A stretch of 64,000 nucleotides of DNA, taken from contig OW818647.1 of NCBI GenBank assembly GCA_942492855.1, positions 5,252,670 through 5,316,669 of the forward strand, given 5' to 3'. The first letter of the stretch is position 1. The number at the start of each line of letters is the position of its first letter. The notes under the pieces were generated by a model, which did not search any database, was not told the DNA's origin, and worked only from the letters and a program-made list of their open reading frames with translations. Of this stretch, positions 7,735 to 17,382 are shown in pieces. The position numbers and the translations under genes are program-made. The stretch comes from G963677485 sp942492855 (lineage in GTDB: Bacteria; Armatimonadota; HRBIN16).

Positions 7735-10680
7735 CTACCGAACGATCATCAGTCGCGTTTGGCCTGCGCGGAAGGGCACGGTAATCAGCTTACCGGAGCC
7801 AGCCCAATCCGAATACAGGTCTTGCAGGCTGGCGGAGGTGGGCATCTGCACGGCCACATCACCGCTCACCGACGAGGTGATGCTCAGCAACTGCTTTACC
7901 CGACGAACCTGGCAGCCGGCCGGCGCATAGATGTGAACTCCCGCCTCAACCATCCAGCCACGCAGCAGCTCCGCATCGATCGGTGGCACGCCGACCCAGG
8001 TCAGCCGACCACCGCCAGGGAGGCGCCTCGCACAGCTAGCAGATACCCCGTCGGCATACACCAGCGAACCCTCGCCCTGGCACTCCATGCGCGGACGCAC
8101 CATCTCTACCGAGGCCACGGTTCTGCCATCTGCACGCAGCCGAAGGCCCACGGTCCGGGCGACATCGGCCCCCACGCTGACCGGCAGCTCAAGCAGTTGC
8201 GCCATCTGATCTGGCACCCAATGGCCGTTGCGGGGATCGACCAGCCCGATGGGCCCCACCGCGAGCACGTGAATGCCACGCCGTTTAAACAGCGCCCTCA
8301 CGCCCTTCAGATTCTCTTCATCGGCACATACCGCGCTGGCCAGAACCACCAGCTTGATGTTTCTCGGAAGTTTCGCTGCATCTGAAAGCAGCCACACATC
8401 TACTGGCGCACCACTGCGCTGGATCTCTATCAACAACCTTTTGTGGCAAGCTCCCCACCACTGCGTGTCGATCACACTCTGGCTGATGCTGCGGTCATCC
8501 ACCACAAACGCCACCTCCGCCATCGGTGTGCGGTCCAAATCACGGCAGTGCCGATTCACCTCGGCCAATTTGCCGAACTCATCCAGCAGGATACTGTCGT
8601 GGTGCCAACTGCTCATCAGACTGAACTTGTGCTCCGCAAACGCCTGGATGGCGGTCATGGCACCTACCCGCTGGTGCATGTCGATCGCCGCTTGCCTGGG
8701 GTTCGAGGCATCATACGGCTGATGCCACAGACCAGGGTGCAGCCAGCTAAACAGGTCGTTCTCCATCAACACCAGTTTACCCGAGGCCGCCACACTGGCA
8801 TCCGCGGTACCGGTGGTGATGGCCCCGTCCAGATACCCGCGGCCATCGAGAAGCGGCACACCGGCGATGATGTCGATATCCTCACTCTTTAACAGCTTCT
8901 GCAAGCCGAAATGGCCAGAGGTACTTTGTCGGCTCTCACCGGTCAACTGGATGACATAGCCCTCAAACGCGCCTGTCAGCGAACGCCCTTTGCTGAACTT
9001 CTTGACAGCCTTCGCGAACTTCAACACCACATCGGAGGTCAGATCGCTGATAAACTGCGCGGTGGCAGCCACCCAGCGGCCATCGGCCGTGTCTGGCTGG
9101 AAGTCCATGCCGGTGGTTCGTCTGAGCTCTGGAGTGGCGATTTGCGCGGGCAACTCGTCCAGACCTCGCTCTCGCTTCCATTCGGCCCAGGCGGTCTGGA
9201 AGGGCTGGCTGTAATCCGCCATGCCGTTGTCATTACTCCCCCAGGCGAACCACTCCTCGGTCACCTCAGCGCACAGGAAGAAGCCCACCACGCGGTCGGC
9301 CCAGGGCATTCGGTCGCAGCTATCGATAAACTGCTTGAACCACTCCAGTTGATCGTGAAGCCAACCTTGGCTGGCGATGGAGACCGCCGATGTGCTGGTC
9401 TCCTCCCAGATCACCTTCTCGCCGTTGATTTCCACTATCGCCCGTTGATCTGCGTGCTGCTGCACCCACCAGGCTGGTGGCGTCAGTGAGCATCGGAACA
9501 GGATGTGTGCCTGAGGGTTGCTCTGCAGCGAATATCCGACCCGCTCATGAACCTGCGAAAAATCCATCTGGCCAGGTGCCGGAACGGTGGGATTGGCCAC
9601 ATGATGCAGGTGCGCGCCCACGCTGACCGGTATGAAGAACAAGCCATGGCCCCGTTCACCGAACTGCTGCACCGGCCCCGGTTGGTAGTCGTAGGACGAA
9701 TACGCCTGCCAGTGAATCGGCTGACCATTGGCATACACCCAGGGACGGCCGCCCAACTGCTTCCGCTGGCATTTCGCCAGGCCCGGTTTGCGGTTGTTTT
9801 CTACCTGTACCATCATCGTCAATCCAGGCAGCCAGTATCCGCCCTTCGTGAGTGTGAGCTCGGCTGTGCCCTCAGGGAGCCAGGCCGGCGGAGTGAGCGT
9901 GATCTGCTGTCCGCGATGAAGCCGCATCACCTGCTCTGCAGACAGGTTCTGTCTCCAGTAGACACACCCTGCGTGGCACCACTCCAGCTCCATCGGCTCG
10001 GATGCCGGTTCTGAGGCGAACTCCAACCCGAACAGCCACGGCTGCCCGGCTTTCACCCTCGGTGCCGCCCGCCAGGCCTTGACGCCAGGCGCGGAGGCAG
10101 ACGGTGAGATTACCTGCAGGTCGCTGAAATCTATCTTGTAGTCATCGCCCACGTCGCTTCCTGGGATCAGCAGGGTCATGCCTGACAGCGGGCAGACCAC
10201 ATCCACCGGTTGATTGTCACTCGCAAGGCGCAGCTTATTCCAGTCGAACTGCACCACCGCGCTTTGGCCAGGATCGACAATGTGGCTTTGATCGAACCGC
10301 AGGTTCTTGCCTGTGAACACCGGCTTGTTCTCCCAGGACATCTCGTTCACTTCCATCATCAAGTGGATGGGCTTCGCGCTGCGGTTGGTCACCCGGAACG
10401 TGATGTGTGAGAAAGCGTGGCGTATGAACGGCCCTCGGAGTGAAAGCGACGGCAGCACGAGACTCGATAGTGTGAACTGCAGCCGGGTGTATGACAACAA
10501 CCCCTTATGATCGGTTGTGATGCTTAGGTTCGAATACTGTTTCGACCGCAAGGCCAGCGGGGTGCCGAAGGTACAGCCGATTCCCGTCTCGAAGCACGAC
10601 CACTTCTGCACCGGTGCGTTGGCGAACGCCTCATCTGGGTATTGGGGATAGGTGAGGGTGAAGGGCTGTGGGTCGCTCAT
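7735..10680 (-). CDS. Putative GH-A-like glycoside hydrolase, paralogue 1 of 3
   Basis: 981 residues; the start ATG is preceded by AAGGAGAG. No signal peptide is seen, so it is likely cytoplasmic. It shares long motifs with the proteins at 24034-26967 and 26971-29919: YPDEAFANAPV near the N-terminus, beta-sandwich-like regions (about 50-300), SSYDYQPGPVQQFGERGH (about 320-340), HERVGYSLQ, TPPAWWVQQH, AEVTEEWFAWGSND (about 470-485), ADGRWVAATAQFISDLTS, MENDLFSWLHPGLWH (about 645) and AIDMHQRV. A C-terminal Rossmann-like region (VLAVGPIGLV) and a small beta domain follow. The conserved Glu residues in AEVTEEW and MENDLF are candidate catalytic acids. The layout (TIM barrel, Rossmann-like domain, beta domain) resembles GH42-type beta-galactosidases, but family membership is unproven. 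Confidence 0.75.
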   Translation of the reverse strand: MSDPQPFTLTYPQYPDEAFANAPVQKWSCFETGIGCTFGTPLALRSKQYSNLSITTDHKGLLSYTRLQFTLSSLVLPSLSLRGPFIRHAFSHITFRVTNRSAKPIHLMMEVNEMSWENKPVFTGKNLRFDQSHIVDPGQSAVVQFDWNKLRLASDNQPVDVVCPLSGMTLLIPGSDVGDDYKIDFSDLQVISPSASAPGVKAWRAAPRVKAGQPWLFGLEFASEPASEPMELEWCHAGCVYWRQNLSAEQVMRLHRGQQITLTPPAWLPEGTAELTLTKGGYWLPGLTMMVQVENNRKPGLAKCQRKQLGGRPWVYANGQPIHWQAYSSYDYQPGPVQQFGERGHGLFFIPVSVGAHLHHVANPTVPAPGQMDFSQVHERVGYSLQSNPQAHILFRCSLTPPAWWVQQHADQRAIVEINGEKVIWEETSTSAVSIASQGWLHDQLEWFKQFIDSCDRMPWADRVVGFFLCAEVTEEWFAWGSNDNGMADYSQPFQTAWAEWKRERGLDELPAQIATPELRRTTGMDFQPDTADGRWVAATAQFISDLTSDVVLKFAKAVKKFSKGRSLTGAFEGYVIQLTGESRQSTSGHFGLQKLLKSEDIDIIAGVPLLDGRGYLDGAITTGTADASVAASGKLVLMENDLFSWLHPGLWHQPYDASNPRQAAIDMHQRVGAMTAIQAFAEHKFSLMSSWHHDSILLDEFGKLAEVNRHCRDLDRTPMAEVAFVVDDRSISQSVIDTQWWGACHKRLLIEIQRSGAPVDVWLLSDAAKLPRNIKLVVLASAVCADEENLKGVRALFKRRGIHVLAVGPIGLVDPRNGHWVPDQMAQLLELPVSVGADVARTVGLRLRADGRTVASVEMVRPRMECQGEGSLVYADGVSASCARRLPGGGRLTWVGVPPIDAELLRGWMVEAGVHIYAPAGCQVRRVKQLLSITSSVSGDVAVQMPTSASLQDLYSDWAGSGKLITVPFRAGQTRLMIVR

Positions 10681-10877
10681 TTGGAACTCTCCTTGCTGAG
10701 GGCCTGTCGAAACAACAGCTTAACCGGCGCATCTGTTGCGCACTACGCTCATTTTGCGCTATATCCGCGCGCGATGCCAACCTGCACGCGTCTTGTATGC
10801 AACCCGACAAGTCCAGAACCGGCACGAACAAAGCCAACCATGTTACACATGAACTCCAGCAACGCCCATCAACTATG

Positions 10878-11543
10878 TCAAAGGTAGCTGATTTTGTCTG
10901 GAGCGTATAATTTCAACCTGCCAACTATTTCGAGGATTTTAGGGTGATTGCCGGATATCGTCAAGGCAGTCTTATTGGACCTTGAAGTCGGCCGAAAAAT
11001 ACCATCAATCACAACCTTTTTGATGCCAGACTCACTAAATGATTCGTTGTATATCTTCACCCAGTTGATTCGGTTCCAAGAGGAATCACCGCCCGGATAC
11101 CTAATCAATGATATCGTTCGAAGATCAACTGCATCCTTAGTCATATACAATGTTGCATTCGATCCATCTATAAATAAATACGGCAGCAAACAGAGTACAC
11201 ATAAAGATATTGCGAGAAGCAGGTTGAAATCGCCGGAATGATATAGATGATCATAGTAGGTCGCGGGTATTTTACCTGTTTCTTTGATCACGCTGTAAGG
11301 CCAACTGGCACCAAGTTTGTACACAGCGGTGTAAGCCGTGGATCCTTCAAGAATGATGAATTTCAAGATATGTAAGCGATAGTCAGACAGACTGACATAC
11401 AACCGAATACAGTTAGGATCGCTATCAAGCTGTTTTCTACGCTTTCGCCCGAATATGAACAGGTCAACAAAACAGAGTAACATTGGTATCCCAATCACTA
11501 AACATGCCGTCATCACCATTTGTGACGGTATTTCTGAAAACAT
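10878..11543 (-). CDS. Small membrane protein with PH-like C-terminus
   Basis: 221 residues, start ATG after AAAGGAG. An N-terminal TM helix (about 9-30) and basic stretch FGRKRRKQ are followed by further hydrophobic segments (about 105-130) and a C-terminal soluble beta-rich domain with SWNRINWVKIY, GIKKVVIDGIFRP and a final helix IVGRLKLYAPDK. It is a diverged paralogue of the next gene on the same strand (GIKKIVVTGYYRG, IQKYVPDK). Both are more AT-rich than the hydrolase genes around them, suggesting a separate origin. The C-terminal pattern recalls bacterial PH-like domains. Function unknown. Confidence 0.65.
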   Translation of the reverse strand: MFSEIPSQMVMTACLVIGIPMLLCFVDLFIFGRKRRKQLDSDPNCIRLYVSLSDYRLHILKFIILEGSTAYTAVYKLGASWPYSVIKETGKIPATYYDHLYHSGDFNLLLAISLCVLCLLPYLFIDGSNATLYMTKDAVDLRTISLIRYPGGDSSWNRINWVKIYNESFSESGIKKVVIDGIFRPTSRSNKTALTISGNHPKILEIVGRLKLYAPDKISYL

Positions 11544-11599
11544 TCAATTTACTCCTTTAGTGTTAGTCGACGGCAAGTGTGGTATGCGGCTTATAAGTT

Positions 11600-12211
11600 C
11601 TACCGAAACTTATCTGGCACGTACTTTTGGATTTCCTCTACTATGAGGTTCACATCTGGCAAGTGGCCAGGAACGTTAATTTTATTGACTTGACCTCGAT
11701 AATATCCTGTCACAACTATTTTTTTGATGCCAGACGCCATCTCGCCATCGCTTCGGATTTCCACACTGCTGACATCCTGCCAGCGAAACATAGTTACCCC
11801 AAAGGGAAACCACTTAATCCCGAATGATTCTCGCGAGATACCTGCATCGGTGACCTTAACATGGGACAGCAGCGCATCTATCACGAACACGGGTCCAGAA
11901 AAGGCCGAACAAAGAAACATCAGAATGAAATACGAATAATATTCGAACGACTTGAAGGGATGATCAGGCGCATATATAAAGATGAATAGAGCAACTGTCG
12001 TACCGAGTAGTGTCAACGCCGATAGCGCCATCGCTTTGGCATATACAGGCCTAGTATCAGAATCATTGGTAACCAGCCGATGGCAATCGGGCTGGGATTC
12101 GATATCCCATAGCCGCCGTCTCCAGGTCCTCAAGATATAAACAAAGAGCCCTATATATACAACAATGCTGAGGACACCGAATGCGAAAAATACCCAATTT
12201 TCCATGATCAC
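11600..12211 (-). CDS. Small membrane protein with PH-like C-terminus, paralogue of neighbour
   Basis: 203 residues. The start is either GTG at 12211, six bases after a GGAG, or the ATG two codons later. An N-terminal TM helix (about 6-26), an arginine-rich turn (RTWRRRLW), then two TM segments (about 60-82 and 90-115) precede a beta-rich domain: VTDAGISRESFGIKWFPFG, FRWQDVSSVEIRS, GIKKIVVTGYY and a terminal helix. It precedes the 221-residue paralogue by 57 bases and is probably co-transcribed. Low GC relative to flanks. Unknown role. Confidence 0.65.
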   Translation of the reverse strand: MIMENWVFFAFGVLSIVVYIGLFVYILRTWRRRLWDIESQPDCHRLVTNDSDTRPVYAKAMALSALTLLGTTVALFIFIYAPDHPFKSFEYYSYFILMFLCSAFSGPVFVIDALLSHVKVTDAGISRESFGIKWFPFGVTMFRWQDVSSVEIRSDGEMASGIKKIVVTGYYRGQVNKINVPGHLPDVNLIVEEIQKYVPDKFR

Positions 12212-12388
12212 AGTCCACTCCTCTTAATCTATATCTTATTGTTAACGAGCACGTACCAAAGTCATTTTGCGCCAACTGCTGCTGTGATGTCAACAGTTCC
12301 AAAAATCCTTCATCGCAGGTTGATTATGTCATGCCGCCGTGCTAATATGAAGGGGTTCATCACGTCATATCAATTTGCGAGGACCACC

Positions 12389-12898
12389 ATGCACAACACC
12401 ACCATCCGACCAGAAACCGCAGGCGATATACCCGGCATCAGTCGGCTGTTGTTGGAAGCCTTCGCCACCCACCCGCATAGCAACCAGACCGAGCATCTGC
12501 TGGTTTTGGAGCTTCGCAAGGCGAGCGCACTCGACATTTCGCTGGTCGCGGTGTGCGGTGATCTGGTGGTCGGGCATATCGGGTTTTCGAAAGTTACTAT
12601 CAACGGCGTATGGTGCGGCTGGTATGGGCTGGCCCCACTAGCGGTTCTGCCACAGTATCATCGTCAGGGTATCGGAAGCCAGTTGATGTATGAAGGGCTT
12701 CGGCAGCTTAAGGCACTGGATGCCAAAGGCTGCGTGCTGGTAGGCGACCCGAACTACTACCAGCGGTTTGGCTTCAATAACGACCCCGCACTGACGCTGG
12801 ATGGCGTGCCGCCTGAGGTGTTCCTGTCGCTGCCCCTCTGTTCAGAACCCTCCAAGGGCAAAGTGCAGTTTCACAAGGCATTTGATATCTGCGTGTAG
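12389..12898 (+). CDS. GNAT-family N-acetyltransferase (YhbS-like)
   Basis: 169 residues from the ATG at 12389, preceded by GCGAGGA; the frame is open further upstream but that part is not protein-like. The acetyl-CoA binding signature is clear: APLAVLPQYHRQGIGSQLM (about residues 85-103), with beta-bulge residues before it and the YYQRFGF motif (about 127-133) typical of the YhbS subgroup. It transfers an acetyl group from acetyl-CoA to an amine of an unidentified acceptor. It stands alone between the PH-like pair and the convergent hydrolase gene and ends only 8 bases from that gene's stop. Confidence 0.85.
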   Translation: MHNTTIRPETAGDIPGISRLLLEAFATHPHSNQTEHLLVLELRKASALDISLVAVCGDLVVGHIGFSKVTINGVWCGWYGLAPLAVLPQYHRQGIGSQLMYEGLRQLKALDAKGCVLVGDPNYYQRFGFNNDPALTLDGVPPEVFLSLPLCSEPSKGKVQFHKAFDICV

Positions 12899-12906
12899 GC
12901 GGCTTA

Positions 12907-15162
12907 TCATTTCGCTGGCAGCACCAACTGGTAGCGGTAGGGGCTATCGGGTGCCGAGTCGCCATGCAGATAGGCTGATCCCCACTCTTCTGTCAGCCAG
13001 ACATTGTCCGTCCATTGGAACCTCAGGGTTCGCTTCATCTTGGGCAGCAGTTTCGCCGGTATGGCGATCTCCAGCATCTGGCTGTCCTTGGCCATCTCCG
13101 CCCAGCCCACGGTGCTCCACGCTTTGCCTTTCCGAACCTGAACCGAAGCCCGCCCCTTACCGTCTCGCATCCGGTTGATGGCGACATCAAAGCCCATAAA
13201 CCCGTTCGCGCCATTCTCATCAACGTCCAGCATCAGCACCATCCAGTTGCGATCAGCCACAGTGGGGTGACTCAGCTTCCGAGCCGTCTTGACCATGGCA
13301 TACAGTGTCGTGCGGCTACTTGTCAGCTTGCAGGTCACGATGTCGTTCCGGCCGGTGTTGTCCTGCAGACGCACTTTCTTGTTGCCATACTGGAGGTGAT
13401 CTCGCGCTAGAACATCCTGTACATGGTCTTTGAACTCTGGTGTGACACGCTTCCAGTCGGTGTCCTTGCCGTCTATGGTGATCTTGACGGAGTTCGCCGT
13501 CGGCACAGGGGCAACCCCCTTATAGCGGCGTATCCCGGCGATCATCTGCTGGAAATAGGCGTCACGGTGACCGCCCTCCATCGGCTCGATATCCTTGCTG
13601 AACTCCTGGTTGAACTCATCGACAAACATCGGCTTTGAGGCGTCGTTCATGTGAGGGTATTTCTGCACCAGCCACTCGTTCCAGTTGTATACCAGCAGAA
13701 ACGGCGGGTCGACCTTCAGCCCGACATCCCAGCACTGCTCGAACATGTAGCCGTGGTCAACCGCACCCGGCGTGGTCACGCGCCGACCGTCCCAAGTCAG
13801 CCCCTGCCAGGATCGTCCGTTGCCCTTGCCCATGTCTGAGATGGGCGGTGAGCCCATGCTGGCTCCGGTATGAACGGTGGTCTGCTCGATCTCGCGGTTA
13901 TCGTTCAGCATGAACGCACTGTCCTCGGAGTAAGGGTAGTACCCGTCCAGTGTCCAGCTTCCCACTCGGGGGTTCATACCCAGCCAGTATGGCGTTCGCC
14001 AGGTGTAGAAGCCCAATATCTCTTTGCCAAGATCATCTGAAGGAACGCCCACAATCATCGGCTTGCCGTCCCAGTGGAACCAATGCGAGGCGTGTTTTCC
14101 GCCCTGATAAAACTGCTGGTAGAGGTTTCGCAGAGCTTTCCGTGAGCCGGGGTCGGCCTGCGGATACATATGGAAAGCCAGCTTAGGCGTCGGTTCACCC
14201 AGTGCCTGCAGCTCATCAAGCACCGAAAGCAGCACGTCGACCATATCCTCGTAGTTGAAGCCGTTAGAGGCATCCAACAGCAGCATATCGACACCGGCAT
14301 CCGCCAACATACGCATATGTTTTCGCACGACCCATCTGTCGTCGTTACGGTAATAGCCAAACAGCGGTTTGGTCCAGTGATGGAACGTGCCGACAGCCCC
14401 CAGGGCAGGATGGTTGATATCCTTCATCGCCTCCGGGTATTTCGCCAGGATTTTAATGAGATCATACGGCCCATCTGGCTCTACACCGCCGTAGGTGGGC
14501 AGGCTCCACAGAAGGTAGTAGATGCCCACGTATTTGCCCTTGCGCAGTGCTGGTGCCTTTCCAGGCCCAGGCAGTGTGCGCCTCAAGTGGTCGGTGGCTG
14601 TCCAGGTGGCACTAGGGATCGACACCTGCGGGCTGGCACCCTTCGCCACGGCGCGCTTGACCGCGCCAGACAACGCCGATGGCGCATTGCGGAATGTGAT
14701 GGCATGCATCCCAGTTTCATTACGCCACAGAATCTGGCCTGATGTCTGGTCAGTATTGTTGCTCATCCGGATTTTCAGAGTTTGGATTTTACTTGCGTCA
14801 AGCGATAGCCCACCCAAGCCAATGAAGGGGTCGAAACCCGTGATATCCAGTCGCAACAGACCGGCAGGCGAGGTGATGGCCACGCTGTTACTGTAGCTGC
14901 CCCAGCCCTCTAAGCCGGTGTCGTAGTTCCACTGAGGGCCGTTGGGCATCAGGCGGATGTAATCCACATCCACACTGCCTGTCTTTCCCTGGCTGACGGG
15001 ATCCAGCCGCAACTCCGACACCGTGCCATTCCAGTTGGGATCTGCCGCCAGGTTGATGGTGTATTCGCACATCGGAGCAGTCGGTGCGGCCGTCGCAACG
15101 CACCCCATGTTGGCTAAGCACACCACTGCCAGAACCACGGTTAAAAAGAGTGAACTGCGCAT
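12907..15162 (-). CDS. Secreted GH71/99-like hydrolase with C-terminal sugar-binding-type domain
   Basis: 751 residues with an N-terminal signal peptide (MRSSLFLTVVLAVVCLANMG, then Cys). The Cys suggests a lipoprotein, but the lipobox is poor. A beta-sandwich region (about 30-190) precedes a TIM-barrel-like domain (about 205-560) with YYLLWSLP, FGYYRNDDRWVVRKH, MLADAGVDMLLLDASNG and VYNWNEW; the last two strongly resemble GH71/GH99-type proteins. Residues about 560-751 resemble a CBM9/DOMON-type domain (ITIDGKDTDW, VLMLDVDENG, RFQWTDN). The start codon lies four bases after the GH51 stop, so the two are translated from one message. Substrate not determinable; alpha-mannan-type activity is known for GH99. 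Confidence 0.75.
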   Translation of the reverse strand: MRSSLFLTVVLAVVCLANMGCVATAAPTAPMCEYTINLAADPNWNGTVSELRLDPVSQGKTGSVDVDYIRLMPNGPQWNYDTGLEGWGSYSNSVAITSPAGLLRLDITGFDPFIGLGGLSLDASKIQTLKIRMSNNTDQTSGQILWRNETGMHAITFRNAPSALSGAVKRAVAKGASPQVSIPSATWTATDHLRRTLPGPGKAPALRKGKYVGIYYLLWSLPTYGGVEPDGPYDLIKILAKYPEAMKDINHPALGAVGTFHHWTKPLFGYYRNDDRWVVRKHMRMLADAGVDMLLLDASNGFNYEDMVDVLLSVLDELQALGEPTPKLAFHMYPQADPGSRKALRNLYQQFYQGGKHASHWFHWDGKPMIVGVPSDDLGKEILGFYTWRTPYWLGMNPRVGSWTLDGYYPYSEDSAFMLNDNREIEQTTVHTGASMGSPPISDMGKGNGRSWQGLTWDGRRVTTPGAVDHGYMFEQCWDVGLKVDPPFLLVYNWNEWLVQKYPHMNDASKPMFVDEFNQEFSKDIEPMEGGHRDAYFQQMIAGIRRYKGVAPVPTANSVKITIDGKDTDWKRVTPEFKDHVQDVLARDHLQYGNKKVRLQDNTGRNDIVTCKLTSSRTTLYAMVKTARKLSHPTVADRNWMVLMLDVDENGANGFMGFDVAINRMRDGKGRASVQVRKGKAWSTVGWAEMAKDSQMLEIAIPAKLLPKMKRTLRFQWTDNVWLTEEWGSAYLHGDSAPDSPYRYQLVLPAK

Positions 15163-15166
15163 AATG

Positions 15167-17122
15167 CTAAGCTATGTCCACTGTGATTCGGGCTATCTCG
15201 CCAGGTGCCATGACGACCGTCAGCCGTCCCTGCTTGACGCTGAGCCGCTCCTCTTTACGGAGTAGCTCAGACTCGGTGATCTCAAGCGACTTAGGAACCA
15301 GATGCACCACTCGGGCGTCGGTCATCGATCCAGCCGCCAAGGCTAGTGACAGGCTCTGCTCTGCGGTGATGCCATTCACAGCCGTCACGGTCACCCGCTT
15401 GCCATCGGGCGATAGTGAAGCACAGAGATCAACCGTTTGAGTACCTGCTACTTCCAACAGACGGTTACCCTGGTGCAGCTTGTAGAGTTCGAAAACATGG
15501 CCGGTGGTGTCAAATTCAGCCGCAAGAGGAGTGACCTCGATGGCCCCTTCATTTACAGGCATGAAATAGCAAGCCATCTCGAGGCCCAGCGGCTGTGCTT
15601 CCCGACAGAGCATATTCAGTATGCCGGCGACATACAGCGCTGCGGGGACACTGCCCTTTCGACCCCACATCAGGTTCCATTCGTCGTAGACCAGCCCCAA
15701 TCGTCTGTCCGCCGGTTGGTGTTTGTCCATCAGCTCTCTGGCCAGTTTCAAAGTTTCGACGACACTTCCTCTCGGTGTGTTGACCACCTTTGCGTAGTCA
15801 GCTTCAGTGACCAAAGGTATCTGGTCAAGTATGTACTGGTGCACCGAGCCAGCCCGCATGGTGTCTTTCGCGGCCTCCATGACCGGCGTATTCCAGTCCG
15901 GCCAGGCCACGCCATTGGAAAACTGAGTACAGGGAACCAGATAAATTGAACCATCCGCTCTCTTCATGGCCTCAGAAAACAGCTTGCATTGCGCGGCATG
16001 GCCGTCGGCCTTCAACACCTCGCCGCGACCAAATGCATACATCTCATTGCCCACAAACCACCAGCGCACATGGTAAGGCGCCCTATGGCCACGCGAAATG
16101 CGAAGGCTCCCCCACTTGGTGGACTTATCCCCGTTGCAGTATTCCACCCATGCTGCAGCGGATTCTGGCGTCTTTTCGCTCATGCGCACCGTGATGGCTG
16201 GTTCTGCCTCCACTTCTCGGCATAAGGCCATGAACTCGTCGATGCCGATCTCATGCGTATCGTAGTCGTCAGTGTCGGTCAGCAGGAACCACAGACCTGT
16301 CGGGCCGATGGGCGGACGCTGGTCCACAGGGAGCAGACCATCCTCCCAACTATAGAACTCCTCATAGCAGCCGCCGGGGAAGCGCAGGCAGCCAGGTTTC
16401 ATTTTCTTGAGTAACGCGATGACGTCGCGCCGCATGCCATGAAACGCGTCCTTTGGCTGTAAAGAGACAGCCCCCAGCCAATAGCTGCCGGGTGTATTGC
16501 TGGTGATCTTGAGCTCACAGTTTTCGTGAGTGCGGTATGCTGTGAAGTCAGCCGTTAGTAGCTGCCAGTCACCATCTTTGCACGACACCGTCTTTTCGAG
16601 ATATACTTCCTGACCGCCGTCTGTCAGGCTGACTCGAAGCACCCTGCCAGAATCGGACTTGACCCAAATCCTGACCGAATACGGCTTCCTTGTGTGAACC
16701 GCCAGCACTTCGTGCTGCTGCTTTATCCCTGTGGGGCTGCCATCTGCAGGAACCTCCACGCGGAGGCGTTGGTTGCCTGCATAACCAAATGAGGTTTCGA
16801 TGCGCGCGGCGCCACCCCCGCCTACAACCGTCCAACGTTTTGGGAGGTTGTTTTCAACAGCCGCGAATTTGCGGTTAGCCACCATCTCCGCGCTCAAACC
16901 GCTCCAGATACCTCGGCGGGTGATCTCCAGGTTGTGTCCAAACAGCAATGGGGAAATCACGCCCCCAGGGTTCTTCACATCAAGCTTAATGGTGTTGCTG
17001 TCCTGGTTCATTGCGGTTCCCCTATTGGTTTGTTCGTTAGTTTTCGCGGACAGGGCTGTTTTGGCTAACAGGCCTGCACCGATCATCGAGGCACTAGAAA
17101 TTAGGAACCGGCGTCGATCCAT
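15167..17122 (-). CDS. GH51 alpha-L-arabinofuranosidase, Tat-exported
   Basis: 651 residues from the ATG at 17122, chosen because AGGAGG precedes it and it begins with a twin-arginine signal (MDRRRFLISSASMIGAGLL). An N-terminal beta domain with a CBM-like stretch (about 55-230) precedes the GH-A barrel. Motifs: KPGCLRFPGGCYEE, VGNEMYAFGRG with the acid/base Glu, and LGLVYDEWNLMW with the nucleophile Glu, all classical for GH51. The C-terminal beta domain carries ADARVVH-like strands and ends in APGEIARITVDI. It removes terminal alpha-L-arabinofuranosyl residues from arabinan or arabinoxylan. It lies in a run of same-strand hydrolases and is directly coupled to the gene downstream. Confidence 0.9.
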   Translation of the reverse strand: MDRRRFLISSASMIGAGLLAKTALSAKTNEQTNRGTAMNQDSNTIKLDVKNPGGVISPLLFGHNLEITRRGIWSGLSAEMVANRKFAAVENNLPKRWTVVGGGGAARIETSFGYAGNQRLRVEVPADGSPTGIKQQHEVLAVHTRKPYSVRIWVKSDSGRVLRVSLTDGGQEVYLEKTVSCKDGDWQLLTADFTAYRTHENCELKITSNTPGSYWLGAVSLQPKDAFHGMRRDVIALLKKMKPGCLRFPGGCYEEFYSWEDGLLPVDQRPPIGPTGLWFLLTDTDDYDTHEIGIDEFMALCREVEAEPAITVRMSEKTPESAAAWVEYCNGDKSTKWGSLRISRGHRAPYHVRWWFVGNEMYAFGRGEVLKADGHAAQCKLFSEAMKRADGSIYLVPCTQFSNGVAWPDWNTPVMEAAKDTMRAGSVHQYILDQIPLVTEADYAKVVNTPRGSVVETLKLARELMDKHQPADRRLGLVYDEWNLMWGRKGSVPAALYVAGILNMLCREAQPLGLEMACYFMPVNEGAIEVTPLAAEFDTTGHVFELYKLHQGNRLLEVAGTQTVDLCASLSPDGKRVTVTAVNGITAEQSLSLALAAGSMTDARVVHLVPKSLEITESELLRKEERLSVKQGRLTVVMAPGEIARITVDIA

Positions 17123-17182
17123 TTTGGCCTCCTGAGAGTGCGTCGTTTCACATAGCGCAATGCATATGTACATACAAATCTA

Positions 17183-17357
17183 CCGCCGCGGGCTGAAAGC
17201 CCTGCGGCTCATTATCCGAAAAGCCGGCTAAAGCCGGCTGCAAGGAATCCCTCTGCCGGTTTAGGTCGCGATCGCGACCTATTACCCGCGTGAGATCCAT
17301 CAGCCCGTTTGAACGGGCTTTTCGTTCAATTAGCCGCAGGGCTTTCAGCCCGCGGCA
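17183..17357. repeat. Interspersed palindromic repeat with long outer stem
   Basis: The outer arms CCGCGGGCTGAAAGCCCTGCGG and their reverse complement sit at both ends. Inside are smaller palindromes GCCGGCTAAAGCCGGC, GGTCGCGATCGCGACC and GCCCGTTTGAACGGGC. It fills the gap between the GH36-like and GH51 genes. No coding evidence. Confidence 0.75.
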
Positions 17358-17382
17358 CATTCACCTCGCACACACAATACCC

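Noticed and set aside
8273..9489. Long antisense frames inside the large hydrolase genes
   Set aside because: High-GC third-position shadows of well-supported genes; no independent start signals.
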